Shown one piece after another: positions 15,803 through 25,629 of a DNA stretch of 64,000 nucleotides. Source of the stretch: WJMT01 sp041686095 (lineage in GTDB: Bacteria; Acidobacteriota; Aminicenantia; Aminicenantales; Aminicenantaceae). Both the position numbers and the translations under genes were made by a program. How positions within the stretch are numbered: position 1 is the first letter of the stretch; each line of letters opens with the position of its first letter. The notes under the pieces were generated by a model. That model saw only the letters and a list, made by a program, of their open reading frames with translations. It did not search any database and was not told the DNA's origin. The DNA lies in the NCBI GenBank assembly GCA_041686095.1, contig JAWLEN010000002.1, positions 16,866 to 80,865 on the forward strand. Direction: 5' to 3'.

Positions 15803-15831
15803 TTTATAACTTATTTATGTTTTAATGTCAA
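15803..15831 (-). promoter_or_regulatory. sigma70-type promoter of rpsU
   Basis: Minus-strand TTGACA (15831-15826), 17 bp, TATAAA (15808-15803), about 32 bp before the rpsU start. It is divergent from the promoter of the TonB-dependent receptor 30 bp away. Confidence 0.7.
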
Positions 15832-15861
15832 CCCTGACAGAAATTTGGTCTGGTTCATATT

Positions 15862-15890
15862 TTGACAACCTCAGTTTCCTGTGTTATAAG
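15862..15890 (+). promoter_or_regulatory. sigma70-type promoter of the TonB-dependent receptor
   Basis: TTGACA (15862-15867), 17 bp, TATAAG (15885-15890), about 50 bp before the receptor ATG. Confidence 0.65.
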
Positions 15891-15940
15891 TTTTATCAGC
15901 ATAATACAGAGGGAATCGGAGCTTTTGCTGAACAGTAAAG

Positions 15941-18751
15941 ATGAATAAAACAAAATTATTCATTATCTTTTCAATTTTATTTTTAGTGAATTCAGTTTTT
16001 TCAAGTGAGACCGGAGAGATCAAAGGCTATGTTCAAGACAAGGATGGGAGTGGACTTTCTAGAGTAGAAATTTCTATTGAAGGAAAAAGCCTTCAGGGGA
16101 TGAGAACAGTTTTTTCTTCTTCTGAAGGAGAATTCAGGTTTCCTCTCCTTCCTATTGGGGAATATACCTTGAGTTTTTATCGGGAAGGGTTTGCACCTCA
16201 TGTTCAAGAAAATGTTATGGTTCGATTGGGGAGAGTCACAGATATAAGAGTGACCATGGAAGCCTCAAAATTGGAAGAAGAAGTCACAGTCACTGCATCG
16301 GCCCCTTTAATCGACAAGACTTCTGCTGATACCAGTTATTATTTAAACAGCATCAATCTTGAAAAATTACCAGGACAGAATAGAACTGTTGTGGATGCTG
16401 TTAAGTTCACTCCTGGTGCCACTGGAGTGAGAATGAATACTAGGAAAGGGACTTCAGATGAAGGGCAGCCCAGCTTTCGCGGAGAAGGACAGGAGGGAAA
16501 CAATTGGATCGTGGACGGACTTTGTATCAGCGGAGTTAGGTTAAGAAACTCAGGGATCCGCCTTAATTTTGATTCTTTAGAAGAGATCCAGGTGATTTCT
16601 GATCCGTTTAGTCCGGAATATGGCTCGGCCTACGGGGGGATCATAAACATGGTGACCAAAACAGGAAGCAATGACCTGTCAGGGGAGTTCTCTCTTGTGT
16701 TTATGGATAAAAATCTTCAGTCCCAGCGTATGGATCAGCTTTCCGTGATCAGTCAGCCTGATTATTTCTCTGACTACAATTGGTATTTCAATATGGGAGG
16801 GCCCATTATTAAAGATAAATTGTGGTTTTTTGTTTCTGACAATGTATTCACTGATTTTGCCCAAACCAGCGACGCCTCCATTGATTATTTATTTGTTCCC
16901 GGAGGAGAGAAAAAGACAAACGCAAATAGCTTGTTTGCTAAATTCACTTATGCTTTTAACTCCAGTCATAATCTTTCAGCCACAGCTGTGTATCAAAAAA
17001 GTCTAGGTCAAAAAGGGGGGATAGGAATTCCTGAACTATTTGAAAAAAAAGATTTCACTGATTATATACTGCGTATCAATTATAAAGGGATAATGAATTC
17101 CACTACTTTGGTGGAAGCTGGCTTGGGATATATAGACAGGGACCAACTGAATCGTCCTGTAGATGATGATTTAGGTCCCTCCATGTATTATATTCAAGAC
17201 CTGGGACGGAATATCAACAATTCTTATGGAAGAGTTACCGATAATCAAAATAGAGTTGATTTCAGCTCGAAATTGACAAAATACTTTGACACAGAGACTT
17301 TTGGTAACCATGAAATAAACATTGGATTTGAATATTATTATTTTTCATCTAAATTCAATGTTGATTTTACTGGGAAGGATGAAGATATTTTTCCTGGGAA
17401 TGATTTTGAAAGTGGAACCAAGTATTATTTCAGTTCCTGGAGGGAAAACCAACGCACTCCTACATTTTTTTATGAATACGGAGTGTTTGATTTTATCAAT
17501 TCTTCAAGAGGAATGGGGTTATATTTCAATGACAAGGTGACATGGGATAGGGTGTCTTTTATGGTTGGTGTCCGAAGCCAAACTCAGATGTGCTTGGATG
17601 ACAAGGGAAAAGAATTGTTTTCTTGGGGGATCAGTGATTTTCTATCTCCCCGCTTGACTTTGGCTTTTGATATAACAGGAAACAGTAAAAATATCATCAA
17701 ATTAGGATGGGGGAGATTCGCGGATGTCATAACCACTATGCCTCTGGGGCTTTTGAATTCAGGGGCGGGATTGACATTCAGGACATACAGATGGCAGGGG
17801 ATGATGAATCCAAATTCAGACGAGTTGCACAATCCCCTAAATTGGGTTTTTGAAAATGAGCAGAAGTCTCAGCCTTTTGAGATCGCATCCGGCATAAAGC
17901 CAAATTTTCTTAACCGCACCCTAGTGGAGTTTGACAGAAAGATTGGAAAGAATTGGGCTTTCACAGCTCGTTATGTAAGGTCAAAAGCAGATGATTTATT
18001 AGAGGTCTTGGCTGTTTTTGATCCAGAGGAACAGTATAAGTTTTTGTTTGATAATTTTGAGCATAAAAAAAGGGATTATTCGGGATTGGAATTTGAGCTG
18101 AACGGAAGAATAGGTTCCAATTTTTTTCTTAATGCTTCTTACAGTCATTCTTCAGCAAAAGGAACCAATCCCGGCCAGTCAGAAACAGGTTCCTGGTCTC
18201 AGGAAGAGGGAAGCACCAATTATTTGGGTTTGTTTGGAAATCATATTTACATTCCTGATCTTCCCGGATTAGAAGAAATCAAAGTTTATTATGACTGGGC
18301 TTTAGGCGGTTTGGGAGGAAGAGGCATAGGGGATGAGGGTTGGTATGGAAAGCTTCCTTATTCTGTTGACCATAACTTCAAGCTTTTGATGGTCTTTATG
18401 GCTCCTTATGGAATCAATGTGTCCACAGCTTTTGAATGGATCTCGGGTTATTACTGGGAAAAATTAGGTTATGTTCCTTATTTTGGAGGATATTATTCAT
18501 TTCCTGAGACCAGAGGCACCCGAAAAACACCGGCTCATCATTACTTAGATTTGGGAATAGAAAAGGAGATTGACTTCAGAAATTTAGCTCTTTCTCTTCC
18601 AATCTCTTCTGTATTAAGATTGGATGTTTTGAATGTATTGAACAGTCAGTCTCCCTTGTCCTATGTGAAGGAAGACATCTCCATCTTTGGTGAGATTTGG
18701 GGAAGGCAGCAGCCCCGTCAAGCAAGAGTTACCTTTAAAATCAAGTGGTAA
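15941..18751 (+). CDS. TonB-dependent outer-membrane receptor with carboxypeptidase-regulatory-like N-terminal domain
   Basis: 936 residues. A signal peptide (about 1-21) is followed by a CarboxypepD_reg-like beta-sandwich (about 24-110), a plug domain (about 125-250, with RGEGQEGNNWIVDG and INMVTKTGSN), and a long beta-barrel ending in KIKW, an aromatic C-terminus recognised by the Bam machinery. This Oar-like architecture is typical of Acidobacteriota and Bacteroidota and imports large or scarce ligands using TonB energy. No SusD-like partner or carbohydrate enzymes are adjacent, so the ligand is unknown. It has its own promoter and no co-directional neighbour. Confidence 0.92.
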   Translation: MNKTKLFIIFSILFLVNSVFSSETGEIKGYVQDKDGSGLSRVEISIEGKSLQGMRTVFSSSEGEFRFPLLPIGEYTLSFYREGFAPHVQENVMVRLGRVTDIRVTMEASKLEEEVTVTASAPLIDKTSADTSYYLNSINLEKLPGQNRTVVDAVKFTPGATGVRMNTRKGTSDEGQPSFRGEGQEGNNWIVDGLCISGVRLRNSGIRLNFDSLEEIQVISDPFSPEYGSAYGGIINMVTKTGSNDLSGEFSLVFMDKNLQSQRMDQLSVISQPDYFSDYNWYFNMGGPIIKDKLWFFVSDNVFTDFAQTSDASIDYLFVPGGEKKTNANSLFAKFTYAFNSSHNLSATAVYQKSLGQKGGIGIPELFEKKDFTDYILRINYKGIMNSTTLVEAGLGYIDRDQLNRPVDDDLGPSMYYIQDLGRNINNSYGRVTDNQNRVDFSSKLTKYFDTETFGNHEINIGFEYYYFSSKFNVDFTGKDEDIFPGNDFESGTKYYFSSWRENQRTPTFFYEYGVFDFINSSRGMGLYFNDKVTWDRVSFMVGVRSQTQMCLDDKGKELFSWGISDFLSPRLTLAFDITGNSKNIIKLGWGRFADVITTMPLGLLNSGAGLTFRTYRWQGMMNPNSDELHNPLNWVFENEQKSQPFEIASGIKPNFLNRTLVEFDRKIGKNWAFTARYVRSKADDLLEVLAVFDPEEQYKFLFDNFEHKKRDYSGLEFELNGRIGSNFFLNASYSHSSAKGTNPGQSETGSWSQEEGSTNYLGLFGNHIYIPDLPGLEEIKVYYDWALGGLGGRGIGDEGWYGKLPYSVDHNFKLLMVFMAPYGINVSTAFEWISGYYWEKLGYVPYFGGYYSFPETRGTRKTPAHHYLDLGIEKEIDFRNLALSLPISSVLRLDVLNVLNSQSPLSYVKEDISIFGEIWGRQQPRQARVTFKIKW

Positions 18752-18759
18752 ATGTCCGC

Positions 18760-21120
18760 TTACACTTTAGCCTGTTCTGTTCTGGAGATTATTTCATTCT
18801 GAAGTTCTTCATTTAAGTCACAGAAATAATCGCTGTACCCAGCCACTCTGACAATCAAATTTTTGTATTCTTCGGGATTTATTTGAGCTCTGCGAAGTGT
18901 GTCAGCAGACACCACATTGATCTGAATGTGATGGGCGTCCATGCTGAAATAGGAACGGATCAGCTGCATCAGTTTGTCTATTCCTTCATCATCGAAAAGC
19001 TGGGGATTAAACTTTTGATTGAGTAGAGTTCCTCCTGTTTTTGCATGGTCGATTTTAGAGGCTGATTTCAGCACAGCAGTGGGGCCTTGAATGTCAGCTC
19101 CTTGAGTGGGAGATATGCCTTCTGAAAGAGGAGCCGAAGCTTTTCTCCCATTAGGGGTGGCTCCAGTGACTCTCCCAAAATATATATGAACTGTAGTGGG
19201 CAGGAGGTTAATCCTGTACTGCCCTCCTTTTGTATTGGGTCTTCCATTAACTGCCTGATAATAGATGTCAAAAATAATTTTTAAATTTTCATCAGCATAG
19301 TCATCATCATTTCCGTATTTGGGAGTTTTATTTATTAATCTCTGCCTAAGATTTTCTTGTTGTTTAAAGTTATTTCTCAGTGCTTGAAGGAGTTTTTTCA
19401 TAGAGATAATTTTTTTATCAAAAACATTGTATTTAAGCGAGGTCATGCAGTCGGTCATGGTTCCAAGTCCCACTCCCTGAATATAGGTTGTGTTATACCT
19501 GGCTCCTCCTTCATGATAATCTTTCCCGTTTTTTATGCAGTCGCTGATGAGAATAGAAAGAAAGGGCGCTGGAATGTATTCTGCGTAAAGCCTTTCTATG
19601 ATATTATTGCCTTCTATTTTTATGTCTATAAAATGTTTCAACTGCTTTCCGAAGGCGTTGACTAGTTCCTGAAAGTCTGTAAAATCCGATGGGTCTCCGG
19701 TTTCAAGCCCGATTTTTTTCCCAGTTCTTGGATCAAAGCCATTATTCAATGTGATTTCAAGAACTTTAGGCATATTAAAATAGCCTGTGAGGGTGTAATT
19801 TTCCTTTCCAAAGGCCCCAGTCTCCACACATCCACTGGCGCCTCCGTCTCTAGCATCTTCTATTGATTTCCCCTGTCTCAAGAGTTCCTGTATGATGACA
19901 TCTGTGTTGAATACAGAAGGCTGGCCAAAACCTGTTTTTATGATTTTTAGAGCTTTGTTAAGAAAGCTGTCAGGACCTTTTTTGCTTATCTGGACCATTG
20001 AGCTTGGCTGGAGGATCCGCATCTCTTCGATAACATCCAGAATAAGGTATGACAGTTCGTTCACTCCATCTGTTCCATCAGTTTTAACTCCTCCAATATT
20101 GATAAGAGCAAAATCAGTATAGGTTCCACTTTCTTCGGCGGTCACTCCTACTTTGGGAGGAGCGGGTTGATTGTTGAATTTGATCCAGAAAGCTTCCAAA
20201 AGTTCTTTGGCGTCTTCTTTTGTCAGAGATTTTTCATCTATTTGTTTTTTATAAAAGGGATAAAGATGCTGGTCTAATCTCCCTGGATTAAAAGAATCCC
20301 ATCCGTTCAATTCAGTTATCACTCCCAAGTGAACAAACCAGTAATGCTGCAGGGCTTCCCAGAAATTACGAGGAGCATGGGCAGGGACATGAGAGCAGAT
20401 TTCAGAAATCTTTTGGAGCTCCTTTTTTCTCTGCTTGTCGGTCTCTTTTTTGGCCATTTTTTTTGCTTTTTCCGAATAACGTTTTGCAAGGATCATTAGC
20501 CCATCTGCTGCAATGGCCATGGCTCTAAGTTCTTGTTTTTTATAAAACGCTTCAGGGTCATTTAACAAATCAAGCTGACCCAAGCTTTTCTGGATGTCAT
20601 TCTTAAAGTCAACAAATCCTTTTTTATAGATTTTATCATCTAAAACCGTATGTCCGGGTGCACGTTGTTCCATGAACTCAGTGAATACCCCTGCCTCATA
20701 AGCGTCTTTCCATTGTTCAGAAACCTCATTGAATATTCTCTCTCTTATAGACTGACCTCTCCAGAAAGGAATGATTTCTTTTTTATACAAGGTCTTCACT
20801 TCTGGACTCACTGAATAGGAAGTTTTTTTTCTTGAATTCAGGATATCAAGGTCTTTTAAACTGTGTGTGTTTATTTCCGGATAAGTGGGGGTGGCTCTTG
20901 GAGAGGGACCTCTTTCTCCGACTATAAGCTCTCCTTCATTAATATTTATTTTTTTGTTTTCCAAGATGTACTTAAAAGCAAGGGCTCTTTTAACAGGAAT
21001 GGAAACTTTTTTGGCTTTAGGGCTTTTATAGAATTGGGTCAGAAGTAGGGCCCTCTCTGTGGATATAAATGGTTTTGTGTTGACACTTTGTTCTCTGAGT
21101 TTTTTTATTCTGTTGTTCAT
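18760..21120 (-). CDS. glycyl radical enzyme (PFL / dehydratase / lyase superfamily)
   Basis: 786 residues. The radical-bearing glycine is G761 in RVAGYSDYF near the C-terminus, and the thiyl radical cysteine is C431 in GASGCVETGAFG, with E433 two residues later as in the dehydratase/lyase branch rather than the Cys-Cys pair of pyruvate formate-lyase. The conserved GGARYN segment is present. The usual proline after GCVE is threonine. The enzyme could be a diol dehydratase, a C-N or C-S lyase, or a decarboxylase-like member; the sequence alone does not decide. The start is supported by GGGGG upstream. It is encoded directly after its activase, so activation is local. No microcompartment shell genes are seen. 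Confidence 0.9.
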   Translation of the reverse strand: MNNRIKKLREQSVNTKPFISTERALLLTQFYKSPKAKKVSIPVKRALAFKYILENKKININEGELIVGERGPSPRATPTYPEINTHSLKDLDILNSRKKTSYSVSPEVKTLYKKEIIPFWRGQSIRERIFNEVSEQWKDAYEAGVFTEFMEQRAPGHTVLDDKIYKKGFVDFKNDIQKSLGQLDLLNDPEAFYKKQELRAMAIAADGLMILAKRYSEKAKKMAKKETDKQRKKELQKISEICSHVPAHAPRNFWEALQHYWFVHLGVITELNGWDSFNPGRLDQHLYPFYKKQIDEKSLTKEDAKELLEAFWIKFNNQPAPPKVGVTAEESGTYTDFALINIGGVKTDGTDGVNELSYLILDVIEEMRILQPSSMVQISKKGPDSFLNKALKIIKTGFGQPSVFNTDVIIQELLRQGKSIEDARDGGASGCVETGAFGKENYTLTGYFNMPKVLEITLNNGFDPRTGKKIGLETGDPSDFTDFQELVNAFGKQLKHFIDIKIEGNNIIERLYAEYIPAPFLSILISDCIKNGKDYHEGGARYNTTYIQGVGLGTMTDCMTSLKYNVFDKKIISMKKLLQALRNNFKQQENLRQRLINKTPKYGNDDDYADENLKIIFDIYYQAVNGRPNTKGGQYRINLLPTTVHIYFGRVTGATPNGRKASAPLSEGISPTQGADIQGPTAVLKSASKIDHAKTGGTLLNQKFNPQLFDDEGIDKLMQLIRSYFSMDAHHIQINVVSADTLRRAQINPEEYKNLIVRVAGYSDYFCDLNEELQNEIISRTEQAKV

Positions 21121-21121
21121 T

Positions 21122-22021
21122 TCATCCCCCGATTTTCACAGAAAAACCGAATTTTTCATATATTTTCTGTAAATTTTTTATTTTAATTTCTGGAACAGGC
21201 TGTATATTTTTTGTTTTTCTTTTTAGATTGAGATATTTTTGATTTCCAGCTTTATGATAGGGAAGAAGGTTTATAATATTGATTCCCGGTATGCTTCTTA
21301 AAAAACGGGCTGTTTTTTGGGCGTTTTCATTAGAATCATTGACCTCAGGGATCAAGGGAATCCTGATGTTAATTTTTTTACCTGATTTCCCCAGTTTTTT
21401 TAAGTTGTCGAGTATTAATTGATTGCTGGCACCCGTTGTTTCGATGTGCTTTTCTTCATCCATCATTTTCAGGTCATAAAGAAAAAGGTCGACTTTATCC
21501 ATAATTTTTTCAAAATTTTCAAAGGATGTGTATCCGCAGGTATCAACCACAGTGTGTATGTCTTGACGGCAACATCTTTCCAGCGCAGAGTCTAGGAATT
21601 CAACCTGCACTAAAGGCTCTCCTCCTGAAAAAGTGACTCCTCCCTTTGAGTTTTTATAAAAGATTTGGTCTTTTTCGATTTCTTTCAATAATTCATCCGC
21701 ACTTATTCGACGTCCTATGACTTTTAAAGCTGTGGTGGGGCAAGCTTCAGCGCATTCACCCGATAATTTGCATTTATTTTTATTGATGGCAATCCCTGTG
21801 TTATCCTTGGTTATAGCCTGGTAAGGGCAGGCAGCTATACAGTCAGTGCAGTCATCAAGGCATTTTTCCGGATTATAAAATATTTCTTTTTCCAAAGACT
21901 GACCTTCTGGATTATGACACCACCAGCAGTGTAAGGGACATCCTTTTAAAAAAACAGTGGTGCGTATGCCCGGCCCATCATGGATGGCATATTTTTTGAT
22001 ATCGAAAATAATTCCCTTCAT
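21122..22021 (-). CDS. glycyl radical enzyme activating enzyme (radical SAM)
   Basis: 299 residues. It generates the glycyl radical on its partner using S-adenosylmethionine. The radical SAM triad CPLHCWWC is near residue 29. An inserted ferredoxin-like domain (about 50-115) carries two [4Fe-4S] motifs, one reading CLDDCTDCIAACP and the other CKLSGECAEACP. Such inserts distinguish activases of dehydratase/lyase-type glycyl radical enzymes from simple PflA. The GGEP motif (FSGGEPLVQ) is intact. Its stop lies 1 bp before the enzyme ATG, so the pair is translationally coupled. A promoter is at 22092-22120. Confidence 0.94.
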   Translation of the reverse strand: MKGIIFDIKKYAIHDGPGIRTTVFLKGCPLHCWWCHNPEGQSLEKEIFYNPEKCLDDCTDCIAACPYQAITKDNTGIAINKNKCKLSGECAEACPTTALKVIGRRISADELLKEIEKDQIFYKNSKGGVTFSGGEPLVQVEFLDSALERCCRQDIHTVVDTCGYTSFENFEKIMDKVDLFLYDLKMMDEEKHIETTGASNQLILDNLKKLGKSGKKINIRIPLIPEVNDSNENAQKTARFLRSIPGINIINLLPYHKAGNQKYLNLKRKTKNIQPVPEIKIKNLQKIYEKFGFSVKIGG

Positions 22022-22091
22022 TATTTATGCCCTAAATATTTAATATCAGGAAGCTGTTTTCAAGACATTTTTATCTAAACATCTGTTATGT

Positions 22092-22120
22092 AATATATCA
22101 CATATCAGAAAAAGGGTCAA
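22092..22120 (-). promoter_or_regulatory. sigma70-type promoter of the glycyl radical enzyme operon
   Basis: Minus-strand TTGACC (22120-22115), 17 bp, TATATT (22097-22092), about 70 bp before the activase ATG. Confidence 0.6.
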
Positions 22121-22143
22121 TTTAAAAAAACTTAGACTTCCCT

Positions 22144-22173
22144 TTGACAATAAATTTCTTCATGTGATATATA
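22144..22173 (+). promoter_or_regulatory. promoter of the 66-residue acidic protein
   Basis: TTGACA (22144-22149), 18 bp, TATATA (22168-22173), 42 bp before the ATG; divergent from the glycyl radical operon promoter. Confidence 0.55.
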
Positions 22174-22215
22174 GACAGAAATAACATAAATGAAATATTT
22201 GACAGGAGAGATAAA

Positions 22216-22416
22216 ATGACGACTAAAGAAGAGACCTGCGAACAGCTTATCGAAAGTCTTGAAGATGCCATAGAGAGCCTGGAAAGAGGGAGGGATGAAT
22301 GCACTCTCGAGGATTGGGATATATTTTCTCCTGAAGACTTAGAGGAGATTATTGAACAGTTAAGAGAGATCGTAGTAAAACTGGAACAGCAGCTGTCATC
22401 TTTTGAGGAAACTTAA
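22216..22416 (+). CDS. small acidic helical protein, unknown function
   Basis: 66 residues, strongly acidic (mostly Glu and Asp), with two predicted amphipathic helices (about 5-27 and 40-62) joined by a short turn at SPED. Two cysteines (C8, C29) do not form a known motif. AGGAGAG 6 nt before the ATG and an upstream promoter support expression. I recognise no family. Its stop codon overlaps the first bases of the 108-bp AT-rich repeat. Confidence 0.6.
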   Translation: MTTKEETCEQLIESLEDAIESLERGRDECTLEDWDIFSPEDLEEIIEQLREIVVKLEQQLSSFEET

Positions 22417-22522
22417 CAGGAAAATAGTTCCAATCGTCATTTTTGAAAAAAACCTTGTATATCGCTGAAAATAAATTGATAATAAAAACATCGCCATTTT
22501 TTTATGAATAGGTCAGGTTAAT
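22415..22522 (+). repeat. 108-bp AT-rich repeat, left arm of an inverted pair
   Basis: Matches the reverse complement of 27025-27131 with one substitution and one single-base indel over the whole length. It begins at AACAGGAAAATAG and ends at AATAGGTCAGGTTAAT. It lies between the 66-residue protein and the sensor kinase. Confidence 0.9.
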
Positions 22523-22561
22523 CATATTTCACCTCCTAAATGAAAATACCAAAGGAAACAA

Positions 22562-24538
22562 ATGAAAAAGAAAAAAAGCCACAAAGTATTTATCCCCGAA
22601 GACGCGGAAGAACTAAAGAGTAAAGTCGCTGATTTGGAGAGATTAAAGAAAAAGCAGGAATCAATATATAAAATTTCTGAAGCTGTTCATTCGGCAAAAA
22701 GCCTGGGGGAGCTTTACAGAAAAATCCATGAGATCATAGCTAAATTAATGCCAGCCAAAGATAATTTTTACATTGCTCTTTATGATAAAGAGGCTGGGTC
22801 ATTAAGTTTTCCTTATTTTGTAGATCAAGAGGAAAAACCTCCTTCCCCTCAGAAATTAGGGAGAGGATTGACGGAATATGTATTAAGAACAGGGAAAGCA
22901 CTTCTGGCTCCCCAGCCTGTGTTTGAAGAACTGGAAAAAAAGGGAGAAGTTGTTTCGGTTGGTCCTCCTTCTGAGGACTGGCTTGGGATTCCTCTTAAGA
23001 TAAAAAATAATACAATTGGAGTGCTGGTGGTTCAGAGTTATAAAAAGGGATTTAGGTACACAGAAGAGGATAAAGATATTCTTAATTTTGTTTCTGAGCA
23101 GGTCGCTACAGCAGTAAGCAGAAAAAAAGCTGAAGAAGAACTTTCAGAGAGGAATGCACTTTTCCGACTGGTAGTGAATAACTCTCCCTCGGGTATATTC
23201 ACCATAGATGATCATTTTAAACTAACTTATTTGAATGAAAGGACTGCGGAGATTGTTGGATATAAAAAGGAAAAGGTCGTTGGAAAGGATTTCAGATTTT
23301 TTTTAGATCAAGGATCAAAAAGATTAGTCACAGAAAGATACCAAAAAAGGCAGAGGGGAGAGGAGGTGCCTCCCCGATACGAATTCAAGGTGATAAGGAA
23401 AGATGGGAAAAAAAGAATAGTGGAGGTGGTTTCTGGTGTATTTAAGACTTATTCAGGACAAGTACAGACTGTTGTCCACATCAGGGATATCACTGAGCAC
23501 AGAAATATGGAGCAGAAGCTGAAAGAGTCTGAGGCAAGATATAAAAATCTGGTTGAAAAAGCACGAATAGCTATATTGATCGATGATAAAGATGGAAATT
23601 TTAAATATTTTAATGACCGGCTGTGTGAGATATTTGGGTATCAAAGAAAAGAACTTGAGAAGGAGAATATACTGACTTTAGTTCATCCAGATGACCGGGA
23701 AAAAGTCATAAATCTGCACAAGAGTAGAGTGGCTGGTAAAAAAGTCAAAGGCAGTTATGAGTTTAAGGGAATAAAAAAAGACGGGGCCACAATTTTTGGT
23801 GAAGTAGATGCCATGGTATTGAAAAAGGAGGGCCAAATCATTGGAACCCGCTCTTATATCCGGGATATCACAGAAAGCAAAAAAGATAAACAGAGAATTG
23901 AACGTTCCCTGGGAGAAAAAGAGGTTCTTTTACGCGAGATCCATCATAGAGTGAAAAACAATATGCAGGTGATCTCGAGCCTGCTGACCCTTCAATCAAA
24001 GGATATTGAGGAGGAGAGGGTTCTGAATATATTCAAAGAAAGCCGCCGAAGAATTAAGACTATGGCTATGGTTCATGAGAAATTATATGGATCTGAAGAC
24101 CTCTCCAAAGTTGATTTTTCAAAATACATAAGCAGCTTGACTCAGTATCTTTTTCAGTCTTTTGGGATTGATCCTGAGAAAATTATTTTAAAAAAAGATA
24201 TGGAGGAAATATTTTTTGATATAAATACAGCTATTCCCTTGGGGCTTTTGGTGAATGAATTGATATCCAATTCTTTAAAACACGGATTTCCAGAGAATCG
24301 AGAAGGAGAGGTCAGGATATCTATGGCTCGAACAGATAAAAATAAAATAAAGCTTGAAGTCAGTGATAATGGAGTGGGAGTTAAAAATGAGCTCATGTTA
24401 AATAAACCCAGCTCTTTTGGGCTGCAGTTAGTCAAGATGCTTACAGAGCAGCTTCACGGAGACATGAAAGTCGAAATGAACGAGAAAACCTCTTTTATTA
24501 TCACATTTAAAGAATTAGAATATTCTTCAAAAATATAA
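22562..24538 (+). CDS. GAF-PAS-PAS sensor histidine kinase (HisKA_2 type)
   Basis: 658 residues: an N-terminal coiled coil, a GAF domain (about 45-190), two PAS domains (about 200-320 and 325-440, each ending in the RDITE linker), a HisKA_2 dimerisation helix with IHHRVKNNMQ (phosphoacceptor H461 or H462), and a HATPase_c domain with the N box VNELISNSLKH and the G box DNGVGV. No transmembrane segment is visible, so it is a cytoplasmic sensor, possibly redox-responsive through PAS/GAF ligands. No response regulator is adjacent. It lies within the segment bracketed by the inverted repeats. Confidence 0.92.
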   Translation: MKKKKSHKVFIPEDAEELKSKVADLERLKKKQESIYKISEAVHSAKSLGELYRKIHEIIAKLMPAKDNFYIALYDKEAGSLSFPYFVDQEEKPPSPQKLGRGLTEYVLRTGKALLAPQPVFEELEKKGEVVSVGPPSEDWLGIPLKIKNNTIGVLVVQSYKKGFRYTEEDKDILNFVSEQVATAVSRKKAEEELSERNALFRLVVNNSPSGIFTIDDHFKLTYLNERTAEIVGYKKEKVVGKDFRFFLDQGSKRLVTERYQKRQRGEEVPPRYEFKVIRKDGKKRIVEVVSGVFKTYSGQVQTVVHIRDITEHRNMEQKLKESEARYKNLVEKARIAILIDDKDGNFKYFNDRLCEIFGYQRKELEKENILTLVHPDDREKVINLHKSRVAGKKVKGSYEFKGIKKDGATIFGEVDAMVLKKEGQIIGTRSYIRDITESKKDKQRIERSLGEKEVLLREIHHRVKNNMQVISSLLTLQSKDIEEERVLNIFKESRRRIKTMAMVHEKLYGSEDLSKVDFSKYISSLTQYLFQSFGIDPEKIILKKDMEEIFFDINTAIPLGLLVNELISNSLKHGFPENREGEVRISMARTDKNKIKLEVSDNGVGVKNELMLNKPSSFGLQLVKMLTEQLHGDMKVEMNEKTSFIITFKELEYSSKI

Positions 24539-24666
24539 GATTTTCGGTCACTCCTTTTTTTTCTTCAAGCAAGTCAGACTCAAAGGTTTTATTTTACAAA
24601 TGTTTTGACTGTGATAAAATGTTGACTCTATCTTTTTATTAAAAATTTTTCTGGATTATTCAGAAT

Positions 24667-25629
24667 ATGGGCACAGAAAAAGCAAAAACAAATCCGGTCA
24701 TATCTGTTCGGCAGGACTCACAGAGAACCATATGGGCTGTAGGAGGTGGAAAAGGGGGAACGGGAAAAAGTTTTGTGAGCGCCAATCTGGCCGTATGCCT
24801 TTCAAAAAGAAATAAAGAGGTTACATTGATTGATGCTGATTTAGGAGGGGCCAATCTTCATACTTTTCTTGGGTTGAAGAAAAGTGATTTAGATATAGGA
24901 GATTTTTTTACTAAAAAGGTGCCCACCCTTAAGGAGGTGGCTGTCCCCACTCCTTTTAATAAGTTAAGCCTGGTTAAAGGTTCTGATAATCTGCTTTTCA
25001 CAGCTAATTTGAATTATTTTAAAAAATTGAAGTTAATAAGACATATAAAGACGTTTGACTCTGATGTCATCATTATCGATATTGGTACAGGTTCGAATTA
25101 TAATTCAATAGACTTTTTTCTTCTTTCAAGCCCGGGAGTCTTGGTTATCAACCCAGAACCCACATCTATTGAGAATGCTTATTACTTTTTAAAGTCATGT
25201 ATTATAAGGCTGCTGAAATTGTACATTGACCATTATCAGATCCAGGACTTGATTAAAAAAGTGACTGAGCAGATAAAGGAAAATTCTAGGTCGGTGTATA
25301 GTTTTCTTAGTGAGGTTATCTCTCAAGATAAGTATTATGCAGACCTGCTGTATCGGGCCCTGAAAAAATTCAAACCAAGCCTTATCATTAATAAGGCAAG
25401 ACATGAAAAAGATTTTATGCTTGGAGAGTCCATTTCTAATGTAGTTCAAAAAATTCTGGTGATAGACTTAGATTATCTGGGAGCTATCCCATTTAATGAG
25501 ATGGTTCATGATAGTGTAAAAAATTTAACTCCCTTTATTAATGAATATCAAGATTCGGATGTTGGAAAAGCCTTAGTTTCCATTGCTTCTAAACTCATTG
25601 AGAAAGATAAAGATGAAAGAAAGAGATAG
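24667..25629 (+). CDS. ParA/MinD-family ATPase (FlhG-like)
   Basis: 320 residues. The deviant Walker A motif GGKGGTGKS is near residue 33, the switch I region reads DADLGGANLH, and DIGTGSNYNS is switch II. The C-terminal region IPFNEMVHDS resembles FlhG/FleN- and MinD-like ATPases, which position polar structures or regulate surface organelles. No flagellar gene is in the window. The last bases overlap the start of the J-like gene by 17 bp, so the two are cotranscribed and probably work together. Confidence 0.88.
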   Translation: MGTEKAKTNPVISVRQDSQRTIWAVGGGKGGTGKSFVSANLAVCLSKRNKEVTLIDADLGGANLHTFLGLKKSDLDIGDFFTKKVPTLKEVAVPTPFNKLSLVKGSDNLLFTANLNYFKKLKLIRHIKTFDSDVIIIDIGTGSNYNSIDFFLLSSPGVLVINPEPTSIENAYYFLKSCIIRLLKLYIDHYQIQDLIKKVTEQIKENSRSVYSFLSEVISQDKYYADLLYRALKKFKPSLIINKARHEKDFMLGESISNVVQKILVIDLDYLGAIPFNEMVHDSVKNLTPFINEYQDSDVGKALVSIASKLIEKDKDERKR

